The position numbers were made by a program, and so were the translations under genes. DNA of 64,000 nucleotides from Nitrospira sp. (GTDB lineage Bacteria > Nitrospirota > Nitrospiria > Nitrospirales > Nitrospiraceae): positions 186,001-250,000 of the forward strand of contig JAFEBI010000004.1 in assembly GCA_018242725.1 (NCBI GenBank). The letters run 5' to 3'. The stretch's first letter is position 1. The number at the start of each line of letters is the position of its first letter. Under the pieces are notes generated by a model, which did not search any database, was not told the DNA's origin, and worked only from the letters and a program-made list of their open reading frames with translations. Positions 33,346 through 42,445 of the stretch are shown in pieces.

Positions 33346-36201
33346 CTAGAGCGCCAGTTTACGTAAACGAAGTGCGTTGGAGATCACAGAGACAGAGCTG
33401 AACGTCATCGCGGCACTGGCGATCATTGGGCTCAGAAGCAAGCCAAAGAACGGATACAATACTCCGGCCGCCACCGGCACACCCACGAGGTTATAGACGA
33501 AGGCAAAGAAGAGATTCTGCCGTATATTTTGCATCGTCGCTTTGCTCAACCGTCTGGCCCGAACCAACGCACGAAGATCGCCCTTGACCAGTGTCATCCC
33601 CGCGCTTTCAATTGCGACATCGGCACCGGTTCCCATCGCAATGCCGACATCGGCGAGCGCCAGAGCCGGCGCATCGTTGACTCCGTCCCCTGCCATCGCC
33701 ACGACTCGACCCTCTGCTTTCAATCGGGCGACAACCTCACCTTTCTGGTTGGGCAACACTCCGGCTCTGACATCGTCGAGGCCTAGCTGTCTACCCACGG
33801 CATCGGCCGTCTGCTGATGGTCCCCGGTCAACATCACCAGCCGAAGCCCGTCATCCTTCAGCATCCGGACCGCGTCCTCGGTCGAGGCCTTAATCGGATC
33901 CGCCACGCCCAGCAACCCTCCTGCCTTTCCATCGATTGCCACAAAGACAACGGTCTGTCCTTCTTGCCTGAGTCGATCTGCCTCTGCCTCAAGTGTGGCC
34001 AGCTCACCGCCCGTCACACCGATCGTCTCTCTCAAAAATGAGGCCGTTCCGATGGCAACAGAATTGTTCTCAACAAGACCGGAGACTCCTTTGCCGGTGG
34101 TTGATTGGAACTGTCCAGGCGCAACCGCAGGAATCTTGCGGCTTCGTGCGCCGGCCACGATAGCCTCTGCCAGCGGATGCTCGCTTCCCTGCTCAAGACT
34201 CGCCGCCTGACGAAGCACCTCCTGTTCAATCCATGGAGGAGCGGTACGGATTGTCATCAAGGCCGGCTTCCCCTCGGTTAATGTTCCGGTTTTGTCAAAC
34301 ACGATCGTATCCACCTTGCCCAAGACTTCAAGCGCTTCGGCCTTTTTTACCAACACACCAGCCATCGCACCTCGACCTGTCCCGACCATGATCGACATGG
34401 GTGTCGCCAACCCCAAGGCGCACGGACAGGCAATGATCAGTACCGCCACGGCATTCACAAGCGCATAGGCCAGCTTAGGCTCAGGCCCCCAGAGAGCCCA
34501 GGCAATAGCCGTCAGAACTGCCGCCGACACGACAAACGGTACAAAGTATCCCGCTGCAACGTCGGCCACCCGTTGAATCGGAGCACGGCTCCGCTGCGCG
34601 TCGCTGACCATTTGAACGATCCTTGCCAGCAACGTCTCGCGACCAACCCGTTGCGCCTGCATGAGCATGCTCCCGGTGCCATTCATCGTGCCACCGGTCA
34701 CGGACACTCCGATCTCCTTCGCGATGGGAATCGATTCCCCCGTGATCATCGACTCATCAACCGAGGTACTCCCTTCCACCACTACCCCATCGACCGGCAT
34801 TCGTTCACCCGGCCGCACGCGCAACTGGTCTCCCACACGCACCTGATCCAATGGGACATCTTCCTCGCTCCCATCCGGACGGACCAATCGAGCTGTCGCC
34901 GGAGCCAGTCGCAAGAGACTTTTGATCGCGGAACTCGTCTGACTCCTCGCCCGCAATTCCAACACCTGTCCGAGCAACACCAGCACCGTGATCATGGCGG
35001 CTGCTTCAAAATAGACAGCAACGGTTCCGTCGGATTGATGAAAGGATGCAGGCAGGAGCGTCGGCAACAGCGTCGCCAGAACACTGTACCCAAAGGCGGC
35101 CCCGGTTCCGATGGCGATCAACGTGAACATGTTCGGCGCGCTGTTCACGATAGAGGCCCATCCTCGTTGAAAGAACGGAGCGCCGCCCCAAAGCACTACC
35201 GGCATGGCCAACAGCAGCTGCACCCAGTTCAACACCTCCCCTCCGAACCGATGGTGAAGCGGCATGCCAGGGATCATGTCGGACATGGCGATGAACATTA
35301 CCAACACCGCCGGTCCCAGACAGATCCGGAATCTCCGGCTCATGTCCTCCAGTTCCGGATTGCCGACGTCTTCAGCCGAAACTACTTTGGGCTCAAGCGC
35401 CATTCCACAAATCCGGCAGGCGCCTGGTTGAGTCTCCAGCACCTCCGGATCCATCGGACAGACATACTCGACGACGCCACCGGTGGGAACCGTAACAGGC
35501 TTGGGGACTCGCTGGTCAGGTGGGATGAGGTAATACTCAGGATCGTCACGAAATTTTTCGAGGCACCGCGTGGCACAGAAGTAATACCGGTCCCCCCGAT
35601 ATTCGTATGACCCGACGGCTGTGGTAGGTTGCACCGTCATCCCGCAGACCGGATCGATCTTGCCCTGCTTGATCGGCTGCATCATCGGCAAGGGCTTCCC
35701 AGAAGTGGGCATGGCGACCATATTCAACGGCTTCTTTTTGTTGAGCATCTCTTCTGGATTTGCACGGAATCGTTCTAGACAGGACACCGCGCAGAAATAA
35801 TAGGTCTTCCCTTGATACTCGTATCGGCCCGCTGCCGTGGCTGGATCAACCGTCATCCCGCACACGGGATCAATCTCAGCTTGCTCAATCGGTTGCATCA
35901 TGGGAAGAAGCTTGCGCGGAGAAGGCATGGTGACGAGATTGACCGGCTTCTTGCTCAGTGCACGCTCGGGATCCGCGCGAAATCGTTCCAAACACGACAC
36001 CCCGCAGAAATAGTAGGTTGCACCTTTATAGGCATACTGACCCGCTGCGCTCGTTGGATCGACACTCATTCCGCAGATGGGATCGATCTCCGTCTTAACG
36101 TGAGCACGAGAAGCATCATGGGTGTTTTGAATATTTTCGCTCATGTGATCATGTCCCCCATGTGGTCTCCCGCAACATCCGCTCGATGATTCATTCACCA
36201 T
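33346..36201 (-). CDS. Copper P1B-type ATPase with three tandem YHS domains
   Basis: A 951-aa copper-exporting ATPase. The start at 36201 has AAAGGAG 8 nt upstream. The N-terminus holds three YHS domains (about 39-83, 110-153, 182-225, each starting [11 protein letters not shown] or IDPVCGMTV) with repeated linkers [14 protein letters not shown] and [14 protein letters not shown], so the repeat unit is about 72 residues. A heavy-metal binding domain (about 246-271, [10 protein letters not shown] and CRICGM) follows; HMA domains are absent. Core motifs: [24 protein letters not shown] and [11 protein letters not shown]. The CPC site transports Cu(I)/Ag(I). No dedicated chaperone is adjacent. 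Confidence 0.94.
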   Translation of the reverse strand: MVNESSSGCCGRPHGGHDHMSENIQNTHDASRAHVKTEIDPICGMSVDPTSAAGQYAYKGATYYFCGVSCLERFRADPERALSKKPVNLVTMPSPRKLLPMMQPIEQAEIDPVCGMTVDPATAAGRYEYQGKTYYFCAVSCLERFRANPEEMLNKKKPLNMVAMPTSGKPLPMMQPIKQGKIDPVCGMTVQPTTAVGSYEYRGDRYYFCATRCLEKFRDDPEYYLIPPDQRVPKPVTVPTGGVVEYVCPMDPEVLETQPGACRICGMALEPKVVSAEDVGNPELEDMSRRFRICLGPAVLVMFIAMSDMIPGMPLHHRFGGEVLNWVQLLLAMPVVLWGGAPFFQRGWASIVNSAPNMFTLIAIGTGAAFGYSVLATLLPTLLPASFHQSDGTVAVYFEAAAMITVLVLLGQVLELRARSQTSSAIKSLLRLAPATARLVRPDGSEEDVPLDQVRVGDQLRVRPGERMPVDGVVVEGSTSVDESMITGESIPIAKEIGVSVTGGTMNGTGSMLMQAQRVGRETLLARIVQMVSDAQRSRAPIQRVADVAAGYFVPFVVSAAVLTAIAWALWGPEPKLAYALVNAVAVLIIACPCALGLATPMSIMVGTGRGAMAGVLVKKAEALEVLGKVDTIVFDKTGTLTEGKPALMTIRTAPPWIEQEVLRQAASLEQGSEHPLAEAIVAGARSRKIPAVAPGQFQSTTGKGVSGLVENNSVAIGTASFLRETIGVTGGELATLEAEADRLRQEGQTVVFVAIDGKAGGLLGVADPIKASTEDAVRMLKDDGLRLVMLTGDHQQTADAVGRQLGLDDVRAGVLPNQKGEVVARLKAEGRVVAMAGDGVNDAPALALADVGIAMGTGADVAIESAGMTLVKGDLRALVRARRLSKATMQNIRQNLFFAFVYNLVGVPVAAGVLYPFFGLLLSPMIASAAMTFSSVSVISNALRLRKLAL

Positions 36202-36370
36202 GTGTCCAACTCCTTTCATTGTATCCGGTATGGCAACTTATTGTCGCCTTGACCATTACAGACGGAGCAGATCGGCAGATATTACAGAAGACTAAGAAAC
36301 ACACATGACAGGGCGAAAACATGGAGGCAACTACCGAAGCCGATACGAGTCGTATGAGCAGGGCAACCAG

Positions 36371-36928
36371 TTATCCACAGACGCAGTTGAGACATCCATG
36401 TTTACTGCAGACCCCACAGGCGTCTTCAAGAGAGGCCCGCAAGGATCGGCGAGCTCGGTGCAAGCGAACCGTTAGATTGTTCCGGGATATCTTTAGTTCT
36501 CTTGCAACCTGTTCCGGCGATTCGCCACCAAGATCAATGCGCTTGATGAGGTCCGCATAGTGTCCACGGAGGCTTGGAATGAGATCGTGAAGGCAGGCAC
36601 ATGCGGCAGCCTGCACCTCATCCAAAGATGGTTCCTGGAGGATGCCGGAAATGGTCGACTCCTCCAGGAATGCTTGATTGCGGCGAGCCTCAGCTCCCTG
36701 TGCACGATAGTAATCGGCTATCGCATGCCGGAGGATGCGGTAGAACCAGGCAAATACACTTTCCTCATTATGCAAGGAGTGAGCGGAGGCGACTGCTCGG
36801 GCGAAGCTTTGCTGAAGAATATCATCCACGAGGGCTTCTTCTCCGACCCGACGGCGGACAAACTTCCTGAGCGCTGATTCATCCTCCAGAAGGCGTTGAA
36901 TGATGCCGTGTGTCTTAGCCTCCGCCAT
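36371..36928 (-). CDS. ECF sigma factor with Cys-rich C-terminal tail
   Basis: A 185-aa ECF sigma factor. Region 2 is ALRKFVRRRVGEEALVDDILQQSFARAVA to EESVFAWFYRILRHAIADYYR; region 4 is PSLRGHYADLIKRIDLGGESPEQVARELKISRNNLTVRLHRA. The C-terminus ends CGVCSKHGCLNCVCG, a CxxCx4CxxCxC cluster like the metal-sensing tail of CorE-type sigma factors. No anti-sigma gene is adjacent. It lies just upstream of the copper ATPase on the same strand, so copper or another thiophilic metal is the probable signal (inference). Start ATG 36928; GTG 36931 is just upstream. Confidence 0.88.
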   Translation of the reverse strand: MAEAKTHGIIQRLLEDESALRKFVRRRVGEEALVDDILQQSFARAVASAHSLHNEESVFAWFYRILRHAIADYYRAQGAEARRNQAFLEESTISGILQEPSLDEVQAAACACLHDLIPSLRGHYADLIKRIDLGGESPEQVARELKISRNNLTVRLHRARRSLRASLEDACGVCSKHGCLNCVCG

Positions 36929-36946
36929 CACAAATCGTCACCCCCC

Positions 36947-37603
36947 TTACTTCTTCACATCCGCCTCGAGAATACTTCGGATGATGGTGAGTACGTTCTC
37001 CGGCGTCATGTTAACCCCATCGACCTTAATGTTCCCGTCGATCAGAATCGAGGGAGTGGAAGACACCTTGACCCGTTCACCCCAACGGCGGCCCTCTTCG
37101 AACAGCTTGGCCGGTTTTCCACTTTCCATCCCCGCCTCAAAGGCCGCCACATCCAAGCCGACCTCCTTGATCAGCAATGAGCGAATCGAGCGATCCAACA
37201 CCCCATCGAGTTTTTCCTTGTGGATGGTACGAAACAAAACGGCCTTCATCTGATCGCCTTTTCCCATCATCTTGGCCTGCTCGTACATATCAAAGGGAGT
37301 CGGCAGCTTCCCATGGATGACCGGAAACCCGACCATCGTAATTTCAACTCGATTTCCGAACTCTTTCGCCAGCAGAGGAACCCCCGTCTCTTCGAAGTGA
37401 TGACAATGCGGACAATAGAAATCCGCAAACTCGACGACTTTGACTTTCCCCGATTGATGGGTGGACGTTTCATCCTTGAGAATCTCGAATTTCCCCTTCA
37501 GCTCAGGCTTGGTTGCCTGTGCCACGACTGGAGCAAGCAGCAATCCCACCACCCCCATCGCCCAGACCGCTGCCGTCCACCTCGACCTCGACTGATTCTT
37601 CAT
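36947..37603 (-). CDS. DsbA-like thiol-disulfide protein
   Basis: A 218-aa exported protein with a signal peptide (VGLLLAPVVAQA) and a DsbA-type thioredoxin fold. The active site is FADFYCPHCHHFEE (CPHC, as in DsbA), and a cis-Pro loop STPSILIDG follows. It transfers disulfides to exported proteins or reduces/oxidises Cu-binding Cys residues (inference). The start at 37603 follows AAAGGAG. It is 18 nt upstream of the ECF sigma gene on the same strand and divergent from the Slp-like gene. Confidence 0.9.
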   Translation of the reverse strand: MKNQSRSRWTAAVWAMGVVGLLLAPVVAQATKPELKGKFEILKDETSTHQSGKVKVVEFADFYCPHCHHFEETGVPLLAKEFGNRVEITMVGFPVIHGKLPTPFDMYEQAKMMGKGDQMKAVLFRTIHKEKLDGVLDRSIRSLLIKEVGLDVAAFEAGMESGKPAKLFEEGRRWGERVKVSSTPSILIDGNIKVDGVNMTPENVLTIIRSILEADVKK

Positions 37604-37673
37604 ATCCGACTCCTTTCTCAGATTAACTGGGCGAGGACTATTATAACGGATGGAGAGCCCATGTGCGCTTTGT

Positions 37674-37679
37674 TATAAT
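37674..37679 (+). promoter_or_regulatory. TATAAT -10 element just before the slp start
   Basis: TATAAT ends 7 nt before the ATG at 37687. If used, transcription would start at or near the ATG, giving a leaderless mRNA; no ribosome-binding site is visible. No clear -35 box is seen. Confidence 0.4.
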
Positions 37680-37686
37680 TGCTTTT

Positions 37687-38229
37687 ATGCGCTGGCTCAT
37701 CACTGCAAGTCTCTCCTCTGCAATCATGATCTCCGGCTGTGCCTTAACCGGGAATCAAACTGAGACGCACTCGTCGGATGCGCCTCCATTGACCTTTGTG
37801 CAAGTGAAAGCCGCCCCTGAGTCCTACAACGGACAGCCCGTGACATTCGGCGGCAAAGTGCTGGGAGCGCGCCGACTTAAAGAAGGAACCAGAATTGAAA
37901 TCCTCCAGTTGCCTTTGGCCGGCTCCCTTCAACCGACCACGGATCTGAGCACCTCCCAAGGCCGGTTTGTGGCATTGAGGAAGGAATTCCTTGACCCTGC
38001 AACCATCCCCGCTGGTACATTCCTTACCGTGACGGGTGAAATGGCTGGTTCCATCACCCTGCCGCTCGATGAAACGGAGTACAGCTATCCGCTCATGTCT
38101 GTGACCAGTCTGCGTGTATGGAGCGAACAGGATGAGGAGGCTCCGCGCATCCGCCGACCTCTCGGCCCAGGCCCATCTTGGGGCCCCTACTGGTCTCCCT
38201 ATTGGAACCCCTGGCCGTATTATTGGTAA
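37687..38229 (+). CDS. Slp-family outer-membrane lipoprotein
   Basis: A 180-aa lipoprotein: signal (SLSSAIMISGC, lipobox ISGC) and a Slp-type beta domain with VTFGGKVLGARRLKEGTRIEILQLPL and FLTVTGEMAGSITLPLDETEYSYPLM. The C-terminus is aromatic and Pro/Trp-rich. Slp proteins are starvation-inducible lipoproteins in E. coli. The start at 37687 keeps a normal lipobox; the longer frame from 37663 runs through the TATAAT. Divergent from the DsbA-like gene. Confidence 0.85.
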   Translation: MRWLITASLSSAIMISGCALTGNQTETHSSDAPPLTFVQVKAAPESYNGQPVTFGGKVLGARRLKEGTRIEILQLPLAGSLQPTTDLSTSQGRFVALRKEFLDPATIPAGTFLTVTGEMAGSITLPLDETEYSYPLMSVTSLRVWSEQDEEAPRIRRPLGPGPSWGPYWSPYWNPWPYYW

Positions 38230-38320
38230 ACCTAAGAGAGAAGGTCGGACCGCCGTGATGGAGTCACCCATCACCATCTACTTATCGCAATGAGAAGGAC
38301 GGTACACAACGCCAGTCTAC

Positions 38321-38349
38321 AAATGGAGACACTCGAAATGGAGACACTC
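38321..38349 (+). repeat. 15-bp tandem duplication in the GntR leader
   Basis: AAATGGAGACACTC occurs twice (38321-38334, 38336-38349). It duplicates the GGAG ribosome-binding word just before the GntR start. Confidence 0.6.
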
Positions 38350-38351
38350 AC

Positions 38352-39080
38352 ATGAAGAAGATGGTCCGCCGGAAGGACACACATGAGAAACCCGCCTCTT
38401 CAAACCTCAGCTCGTCGGTCGTGGCGACACTGAAAGAAGAGATCGTCCACTGGCACTACCCGCCGGAACATCGGTTGACTGAAGATGGATTGTGCAAGCG
38501 ATTTGGGATGAGCCGCAGTCCGATTCGTGAGGCCTTACGCGTCTTGACCTCATATGGCTTCATCAGAAAACTGCCCAACCGAAGCTATGTCGTCAAGCAG
38601 TACACCACCGAGGAAATCGAGGAGCTCTACGAAGTGCGCCAGGCTCTGGAACTCCATACCGTCGAACGTTTGGCCGCTCACGCTACCCTCTCGCAACACC
38701 AAGCCGAGCTTGATGACCTTCAGCGCACGTGGGCTGAACTTCTGAAAGAACCGTTGAAGAAATCAGAAGAATTCGCGATCCTCGACACCCTTTTTCACGA
38801 CACCCTCGCCCGCGTTCTAGGAAACACCTTCCTGCTTCGCAGCCTTCGAACCATCAATGAGCGCTTGACGCTGTTTCGGTTGCTGGATTTTGAAAATCCG
38901 GAACGCGCCGAGAGAACATGCCGTCAACATCTGGAGATTTTGAATCGGATCATGATGAAGGATGCTCCAGGTGCGCGCGAAGCGATGAGGGAGAACATCG
39001 AAGCGGGGCGGAATCACATCCGAAACACGATCAAGGATGCGCTGGCTAGAGCCTATCTCTCGAAAACTCCCTCCACCTGA
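38352..39080 (+). CDS. GntR/FadR-family transcriptional regulator
   Basis: A 242-aa regulator: N-terminal winged helix (VVATLKEEIVHWHYPPEHRLTEDGLCKRFGMSRSPIREALRVL, about 23-70) and a C-terminal all-helical FCD domain (about 95-225, LYEVRQALELHTVERLA, with FHDTLARVLGN and HLEILNRIM). FCD domains usually bind organic acids, often through a metal held by conserved Asp and His. Duplicated leader sequence upstream. Target unknown; it does not sit beside a matching catabolic operon. Confidence 0.9.
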   Translation: MKKMVRRKDTHEKPASSNLSSSVVATLKEEIVHWHYPPEHRLTEDGLCKRFGMSRSPIREALRVLTSYGFIRKLPNRSYVVKQYTTEEIEELYEVRQALELHTVERLAAHATLSQHQAELDDLQRTWAELLKEPLKKSEEFAILDTLFHDTLARVLGNTFLLRSLRTINERLTLFRLLDFENPERAERTCRQHLEILNRIMMKDAPGAREAMRENIEAGRNHIRNTIKDALARAYLSKTPST

Positions 39081-39125
39081 GTATCTTCCTGACCGATCAC
39101 ATCACCCTTCTTTTCAGAATAAAGG

Positions 39126-39194
39126 GCGGAGCGAAGGAGGAGGCAGCAACCTTCGCCCCGCGCTTGGTCCGAGCCGGAGGGTCACCTGCTCGGA
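39126..39194 (-). ncRNA. Two-hairpin RNA-like element, copy A (3' end of tonB-HTH)
   Basis: On the minus strand: hairpin 1 (TCCGAGC with GCTCGGA, 39168-39174 / 39188-39194), a 6-nt spacer, then hairpin 2, 12 bp (39126-39137 with 39150-39161, one G-U pair only on this strand), followed by CCCTTTATT. It can act as terminator of the tonB-HTH genes. Copy B upstream of tonB has the same layout with compensated stems. A wider 12-bp inverted repeat (39207-39218, 39331-39342) lies nearby. The remaining stretch 39081-39418 has no supported gene. Confidence 0.55.
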
Positions 39195-39418
39195 ATGAGC
39201 AAACACACAGCCTGTGCTCATCTCCAAAAGCACCGCGTAGAACAACGCACACCCGACGATCAAAGCCTGACGGATTGATCTGCTCGCAGAGTTGAGGGGC
39301 TTCATCATCACGCTCATCTATACGTGACCCAGCACAGGCTGTCTACCGACGCCTGCTCACCGATGCTACACAAATTGTGACGTGCGCCGATCTATTTTCA
39401 CTGCCATGAATACTCAGA

Positions 39419-39655
39419 TCATGAAAACGTTTCGGACGGATCACTCTCATTGCGCTCAATTAAGGCGACGATGGACTCACGAAAGATTCGTAAACTCCCC
39501 TTCCCAATCTTCGTCCCGCGCAGTCGTCCTTCTTCGACCCACCGATAAATCGTCCACCGGCTAACTGAAAGTAATTCAGCTGCTTCTCCGACACGGAGCA
39601 ATGTCTTCTCCAAAACGCCCGTTAACGTTCCGTCTGCTGCATTCGTCAAAGGCAT
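39419..39655 (-). CDS. Small excisionase-type helix-turn-helix protein
   Basis: A 78-aa DNA-binding protein of the excisionase/MerR-like family: LLRVGEAAELLSVSRWTIYRWVEEGRLRGTKIGKGSLRIFRESI. The start at 39655 has AAAGGAGG 6-7 nt upstream. It follows tonB by 21 nt on the same strand and precedes RNA element A. It may regulate tonB or the adjacent cluster; no target site is seen. Confidence 0.85.
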   Translation of the reverse strand: MPLTNAADGTLTGVLEKTLLRVGEAAELLSVSRWTIYRWVEEGRLRGTKIGKGSLRIFRESIVALIERNESDPSETFS

Positions 39656-39676
39656 TGGGCACCTCCTTTCGACGTA

Positions 39677-40573
39677 CTAATTCGCCAAGCTATAGACAAT
39701 CGGAAGACTCACGACAATTTGAGGCTTCCCAATGGCATGCTTCATATGGAGCGGGCAGGCAAGCTTCACGGCTTCGATCGCTGCCTCATCGAGCGCACTG
39801 TACCCGGAACTCTTTTGAACAAACACATCAGCCAGTTGCCCATCCGCTCGAATGATGGCTTTGAGGATAACTTTCCCTTCCTGCCCATTCATGCGGGCAA
39901 TGTTCGGATAGCGCTTGAGCTCCGCCACTCGCCGCCAGAGCGACTCCGCCAACCATCGGTTATCTGTTCTGGCTTCCGTCCCGGTCGCCGCAACAGCATC
40001 CATCGGCTTCTCTTGTGAGATCGGAACTTCGGAAGACATGGCAGAAGCTGATGCAATTGTCGCTGGTTCCGGCTGGATTGGTTGAGACTCAGCCGGTTCT
40101 GATGCGGCGGCAACCGCGACGGGCTCGGATGTCTTTGTTTCTACAACCGGCTCAGTTTTGGGGACCTCGGCTTCAACGACTCGTTGCTCGGTTGGCTCTT
40201 CACGGACCTGAGGGACTTCCATCTGCCGCTCAATGGGTGGAGGCGATGCGACTTGTGGCTCCGGCGGTGGGACCACCTGGGATACCTCCGTCACTCGTTT
40301 AGAGCGTGATTGCGGCACAACCTTTGGTATCGGTTGCGCCGTCGTCACGACGGATTCGACCGGTTCAGGTAGAGGCTGGGATTTCGCCGCTTCAACGAAC
40401 GCGACGTCCCACTGAAACAGGTCCTCCTGCAAGATTGGTTTGACTTGCGCGGCAAAGGCAAACGCCACACCTATGATGACTCCATGCAGAGTCAATGAAA
40501 TAGCCCAAGCGGGAAGAAAAAACTGATTGGTGTTTATGGATGTGACTTCGTCTACTGACAAGCTGCTCTCCAC
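39677..40573 (-). CDS. tonB: TonB energy transducer
   Basis: A protein of about 298 aa: one N-terminal membrane helix (AWAISLTLHGVIIGVAFAFAA), a Pro/Glu/Val-rich periplasmic linker (about residues 60-190), and a C-terminal TonB domain (about 215-298, LWRRVAELKRYPNIARMNGQEGKVILKAII and SGYSALDEAAIEAVKLACPL). TonB delivers energy to outer-membrane receptors. The start is probably GTG 40573 (AGGTG nearby) or TTG 40561 (GGAGAG before it); the ORF to 40729 passes through RNA element B. ExbB/ExbD genes are not in the window. Confidence 0.88.
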   Translation of the reverse strand: MESSLSVDEVTSINTNQFFLPAWAISLTLHGVIIGVAFAFAAQVKPILQEDLFQWDVAFVEAAKSQPLPEPVESVVTTAQPIPKVVPQSRSKRVTEVSQVVPPPEPQVASPPPIERQMEVPQVREEPTEQRVVEAEVPKTEPVVETKTSEPVAVAAASEPAESQPIQPEPATIASASAMSSEVPISQEKPMDAVAATGTEARTDNRWLAESLWRRVAELKRYPNIARMNGQEGKVILKAIIRADGQLADVFVQKSSGYSALDEAAIEAVKLACPLHMKHAIGKPQIVVSLPIVYSLAN

Positions 40574-40594
40574 ATCACCTGCAAGAATTGAAGT

Positions 40595-40662
40595 GCGGGG
40601 CAGAGGCAAGGGACGTCTCCTCTCGCCCCGCGCTGATCCGAGCCGGAGGCAGCCGACTCGGA
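40595..40662 (-). ncRNA. Two-hairpin RNA-like element, copy B (upstream of tonB)
   Basis: Minus strand: hairpin 1 (TCCGAG with CTCGGA, 40637-40642 / 40657-40662), 5-nt spacer, hairpin 2 (40595-40606 with 40619-40631: GCGGGGC with GCCCCGC plus AGAGG with CCTCT, one bulge). It lies between the end of the upstream lipoprotein gene (40780) and the tonB start, so it can serve as terminator or leader regulator. It shares the layout of copy A with changed stem bases that keep pairing. Confidence 0.55.
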
Positions 40663-40779
40663 CAAAACACAATGCTCGGATGGCCCGAAACCTTGTGTAC
40701 CAGTCGATGGGGCACCCATCGGAATGCATGCAAACTTCGATGGATTTCCCAATCCACGACTGAACTAATTGCTCACGTG

Positions 40780-42366
40780 CTAGGAAGTCGCTTGATTATT
40801 CGCAGCCGCTATACCGTCGTAATAAAACATGATGGCACCAGGGTTAACCCCGACCACGAGACTATTGCCAGACATCTGGTTATTAGCATTAAAGAGGGTC
40901 ACCGATCCAGTCACTCCGGCCCCTCCGTTCGATACCAACACCGCACTTGCTTGACCGGATCCCTGTACTAATACATCGAAGTTATGCGCAGCCGCAGGGG
41001 ACAAACCAATTTCGGCTACCAACTGAGGTGCGGCAGGGAAGGTTGATGGGTTGAACACAAAGAGGCGATCCTTCTTCTGCGCAGCCGTTTGAGCATCATT
41101 CCCCGTAGCAGCGTTTGAGACAAGCAGGTACATACGCTGCCCATCCGGCGTAAATTTGAACGTTGAAGGCACGACATCTACAAGATCAGGAAGATTGACA
41201 ATAGTCAGTGGACCTGAGGCTTTGAGATCGATCACCCCAAGTTTGCCGATGATGTGCTGGGCATCGGTAATAAGATCGATTCCACGGAGGAATAGAAACC
41301 GGCCGTTTGGCGTGATGCCATATGCTGTATAGGGAGTACCAAGCAGGCTGAGCCTCCTGGTTATTGCGGCCTTGTTATCGCCTGGCCCCTGCACGATGAG
41401 TTTAGGATCAACCTCAATAATCTCCCCATATCCCGTCTCCTCCCCAGTCTCCTCTACCTCTCGAGCTTGGCTGCTGTAAATCTTTCCGGTCTCCTGCGAC
41501 CAACGAATCCCGTGTGGGTTAGAACCATTGGATGTGAACGGATCGGTGAGAGCTTTGGAGCTTTCGTCATTGCAGGCTGCTCCTGCAGGTTTGAGCCCAT
41601 TCTGGCCAACAGCTGTGCACAGATCAAGCCTGGCAACCATTTGCCGATACGTCGACGACAACTTATTGTTATCGAGAAATGCCATCTGGCCACCCTTTGC
41701 ATTCGTTATCACCGCATACGTTGGAATAGCGGAATCGGTTGCAGTAGGGCCGGAGAACGCCGTAACACCATGCCCAGCTGCAAGCGTGCACGTGGTACCG
41801 GCCACCTTGGGAGGATTTCCACCTGAACCCAGATGAGAATTGTGTAGGACCGTGACAGACCCGCCGACAGCACAACCGCTATCGTTTCCGTTCGTCGCAT
41901 CACCATCGTTCATCGACCAGATGACTTCTCCGTCTGTTCGATCTCGATAAATATGCACGGGACGAGTCCTTGTCGGAAGATTGGCTTCATGAATTGGCGC
42001 GGCTCCGCTCAGGGGATCGATCGTGGCTACTTCCCCCCCCGCTGTGAGATTCATAAAGACCCAACCACCACTGGACACCTGCATATCTCCCAGTGCATTG
42101 TTCTCGAATTCGCCAGCGGATCCCATTGTCGAAATTAGTTTTAGATTGCCTTGCGTGTCAGCACCAACAATGGACAATGTATTTTGGCTACCAACACCAC
42201 TGTTTTTGACAAAAGCAATCGGCCCCTGCAGCACCGCGCTGCCACCTGAAGTCGGCGACGCATTCGTGGAATCTCCTTGGCTACAGGCTGCAAGCCCGAT
42301 CAGTGCAAGTCCTAACGCGCCTGTTGTGACATACGAAAAACACTTTCGCTTCTTCATCGTTTCCAT
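40780..42366 (-). CDS. Large lipoprotein with beta-propeller-like repeats
   Basis: A protein of about 528 aa with a lipobox (GLALIGLAAC) and a Gly/Asn/Ser-rich body in which strand-like blocks recur: GDMQVSSGGWVFMNLTAGGEVATIDPLSG, THGIRWSQETGKIYSSQ-like NPHGIRW, ITPNGRFLFLRGIDLIT, FTPDGQRMYLLVSN. This is the spacing of a secreted beta-propeller (YVTN-like). Six cysteines may form disulfides. The start at 42366 follows GAGGAAGGA. No family is assigned. It follows the small His/Cys peptide by 79 nt. Confidence 0.7.
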   Translation of the reverse strand: METMKKRKCFSYVTTGALGLALIGLAACSQGDSTNASPTSGGSAVLQGPIAFVKNSGVGSQNTLSIVGADTQGNLKLISTMGSAGEFENNALGDMQVSSGGWVFMNLTAGGEVATIDPLSGAAPIHEANLPTRTRPVHIYRDRTDGEVIWSMNDGDATNGNDSGCAVGGSVTVLHNSHLGSGGNPPKVAGTTCTLAAGHGVTAFSGPTATDSAIPTYAVITNAKGGQMAFLDNNKLSSTYRQMVARLDLCTAVGQNGLKPAGAACNDESSKALTDPFTSNGSNPHGIRWSQETGKIYSSQAREVEETGEETGYGEIIEVDPKLIVQGPGDNKAAITRRLSLLGTPYTAYGITPNGRFLFLRGIDLITDAQHIIGKLGVIDLKASGPLTIVNLPDLVDVVPSTFKFTPDGQRMYLLVSNAATGNDAQTAAQKKDRLFVFNPSTFPAAPQLVAEIGLSPAAAHNFDVLVQGSGQASAVLVSNGGAGVTGSVTLFNANNQMSGNSLVVGVNPGAIMFYYDGIAAANNQATS

Positions 42367-42412
42367 GGAACAGTCCTTCCTCAATTAACGATCGTCTTCT
42401 AAGGTTATTGAC

Positions 42413-42431
42413 GGGAGCGCAGCCGGCTCCC
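42413..42431 (-). terminator. Short hairpin before the large lipoprotein
   Basis: GGGAGC pairs with GCTCCC around a 7-nt loop, between the small peptide stop (42446) and the lipoprotein start. No U-tract; possibly a processing or attenuation hairpin. Confidence 0.35.
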
Positions 42432-42445
42432 TGCATGAATGTATG

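Noticed and set aside
34573-35610. 345-codon plus-strand frame
   Set aside because: Antisense shadow of the copper ATPase; composition is His/Arg/Gln-rich without motifs.
39126-39194. Cobalamin riboswitch
   Set aside because: GAGCCGGAG looks like its 3' part, but only on the plus strand, where no gene follows, and the B12-box core is missing.
39114-39317. 67-aa minus-strand frame with a signal-like N-terminus
   Set aside because: Its C-terminal half is the hairpin element A read in one frame; no ribosome-binding site and no similarity seen.
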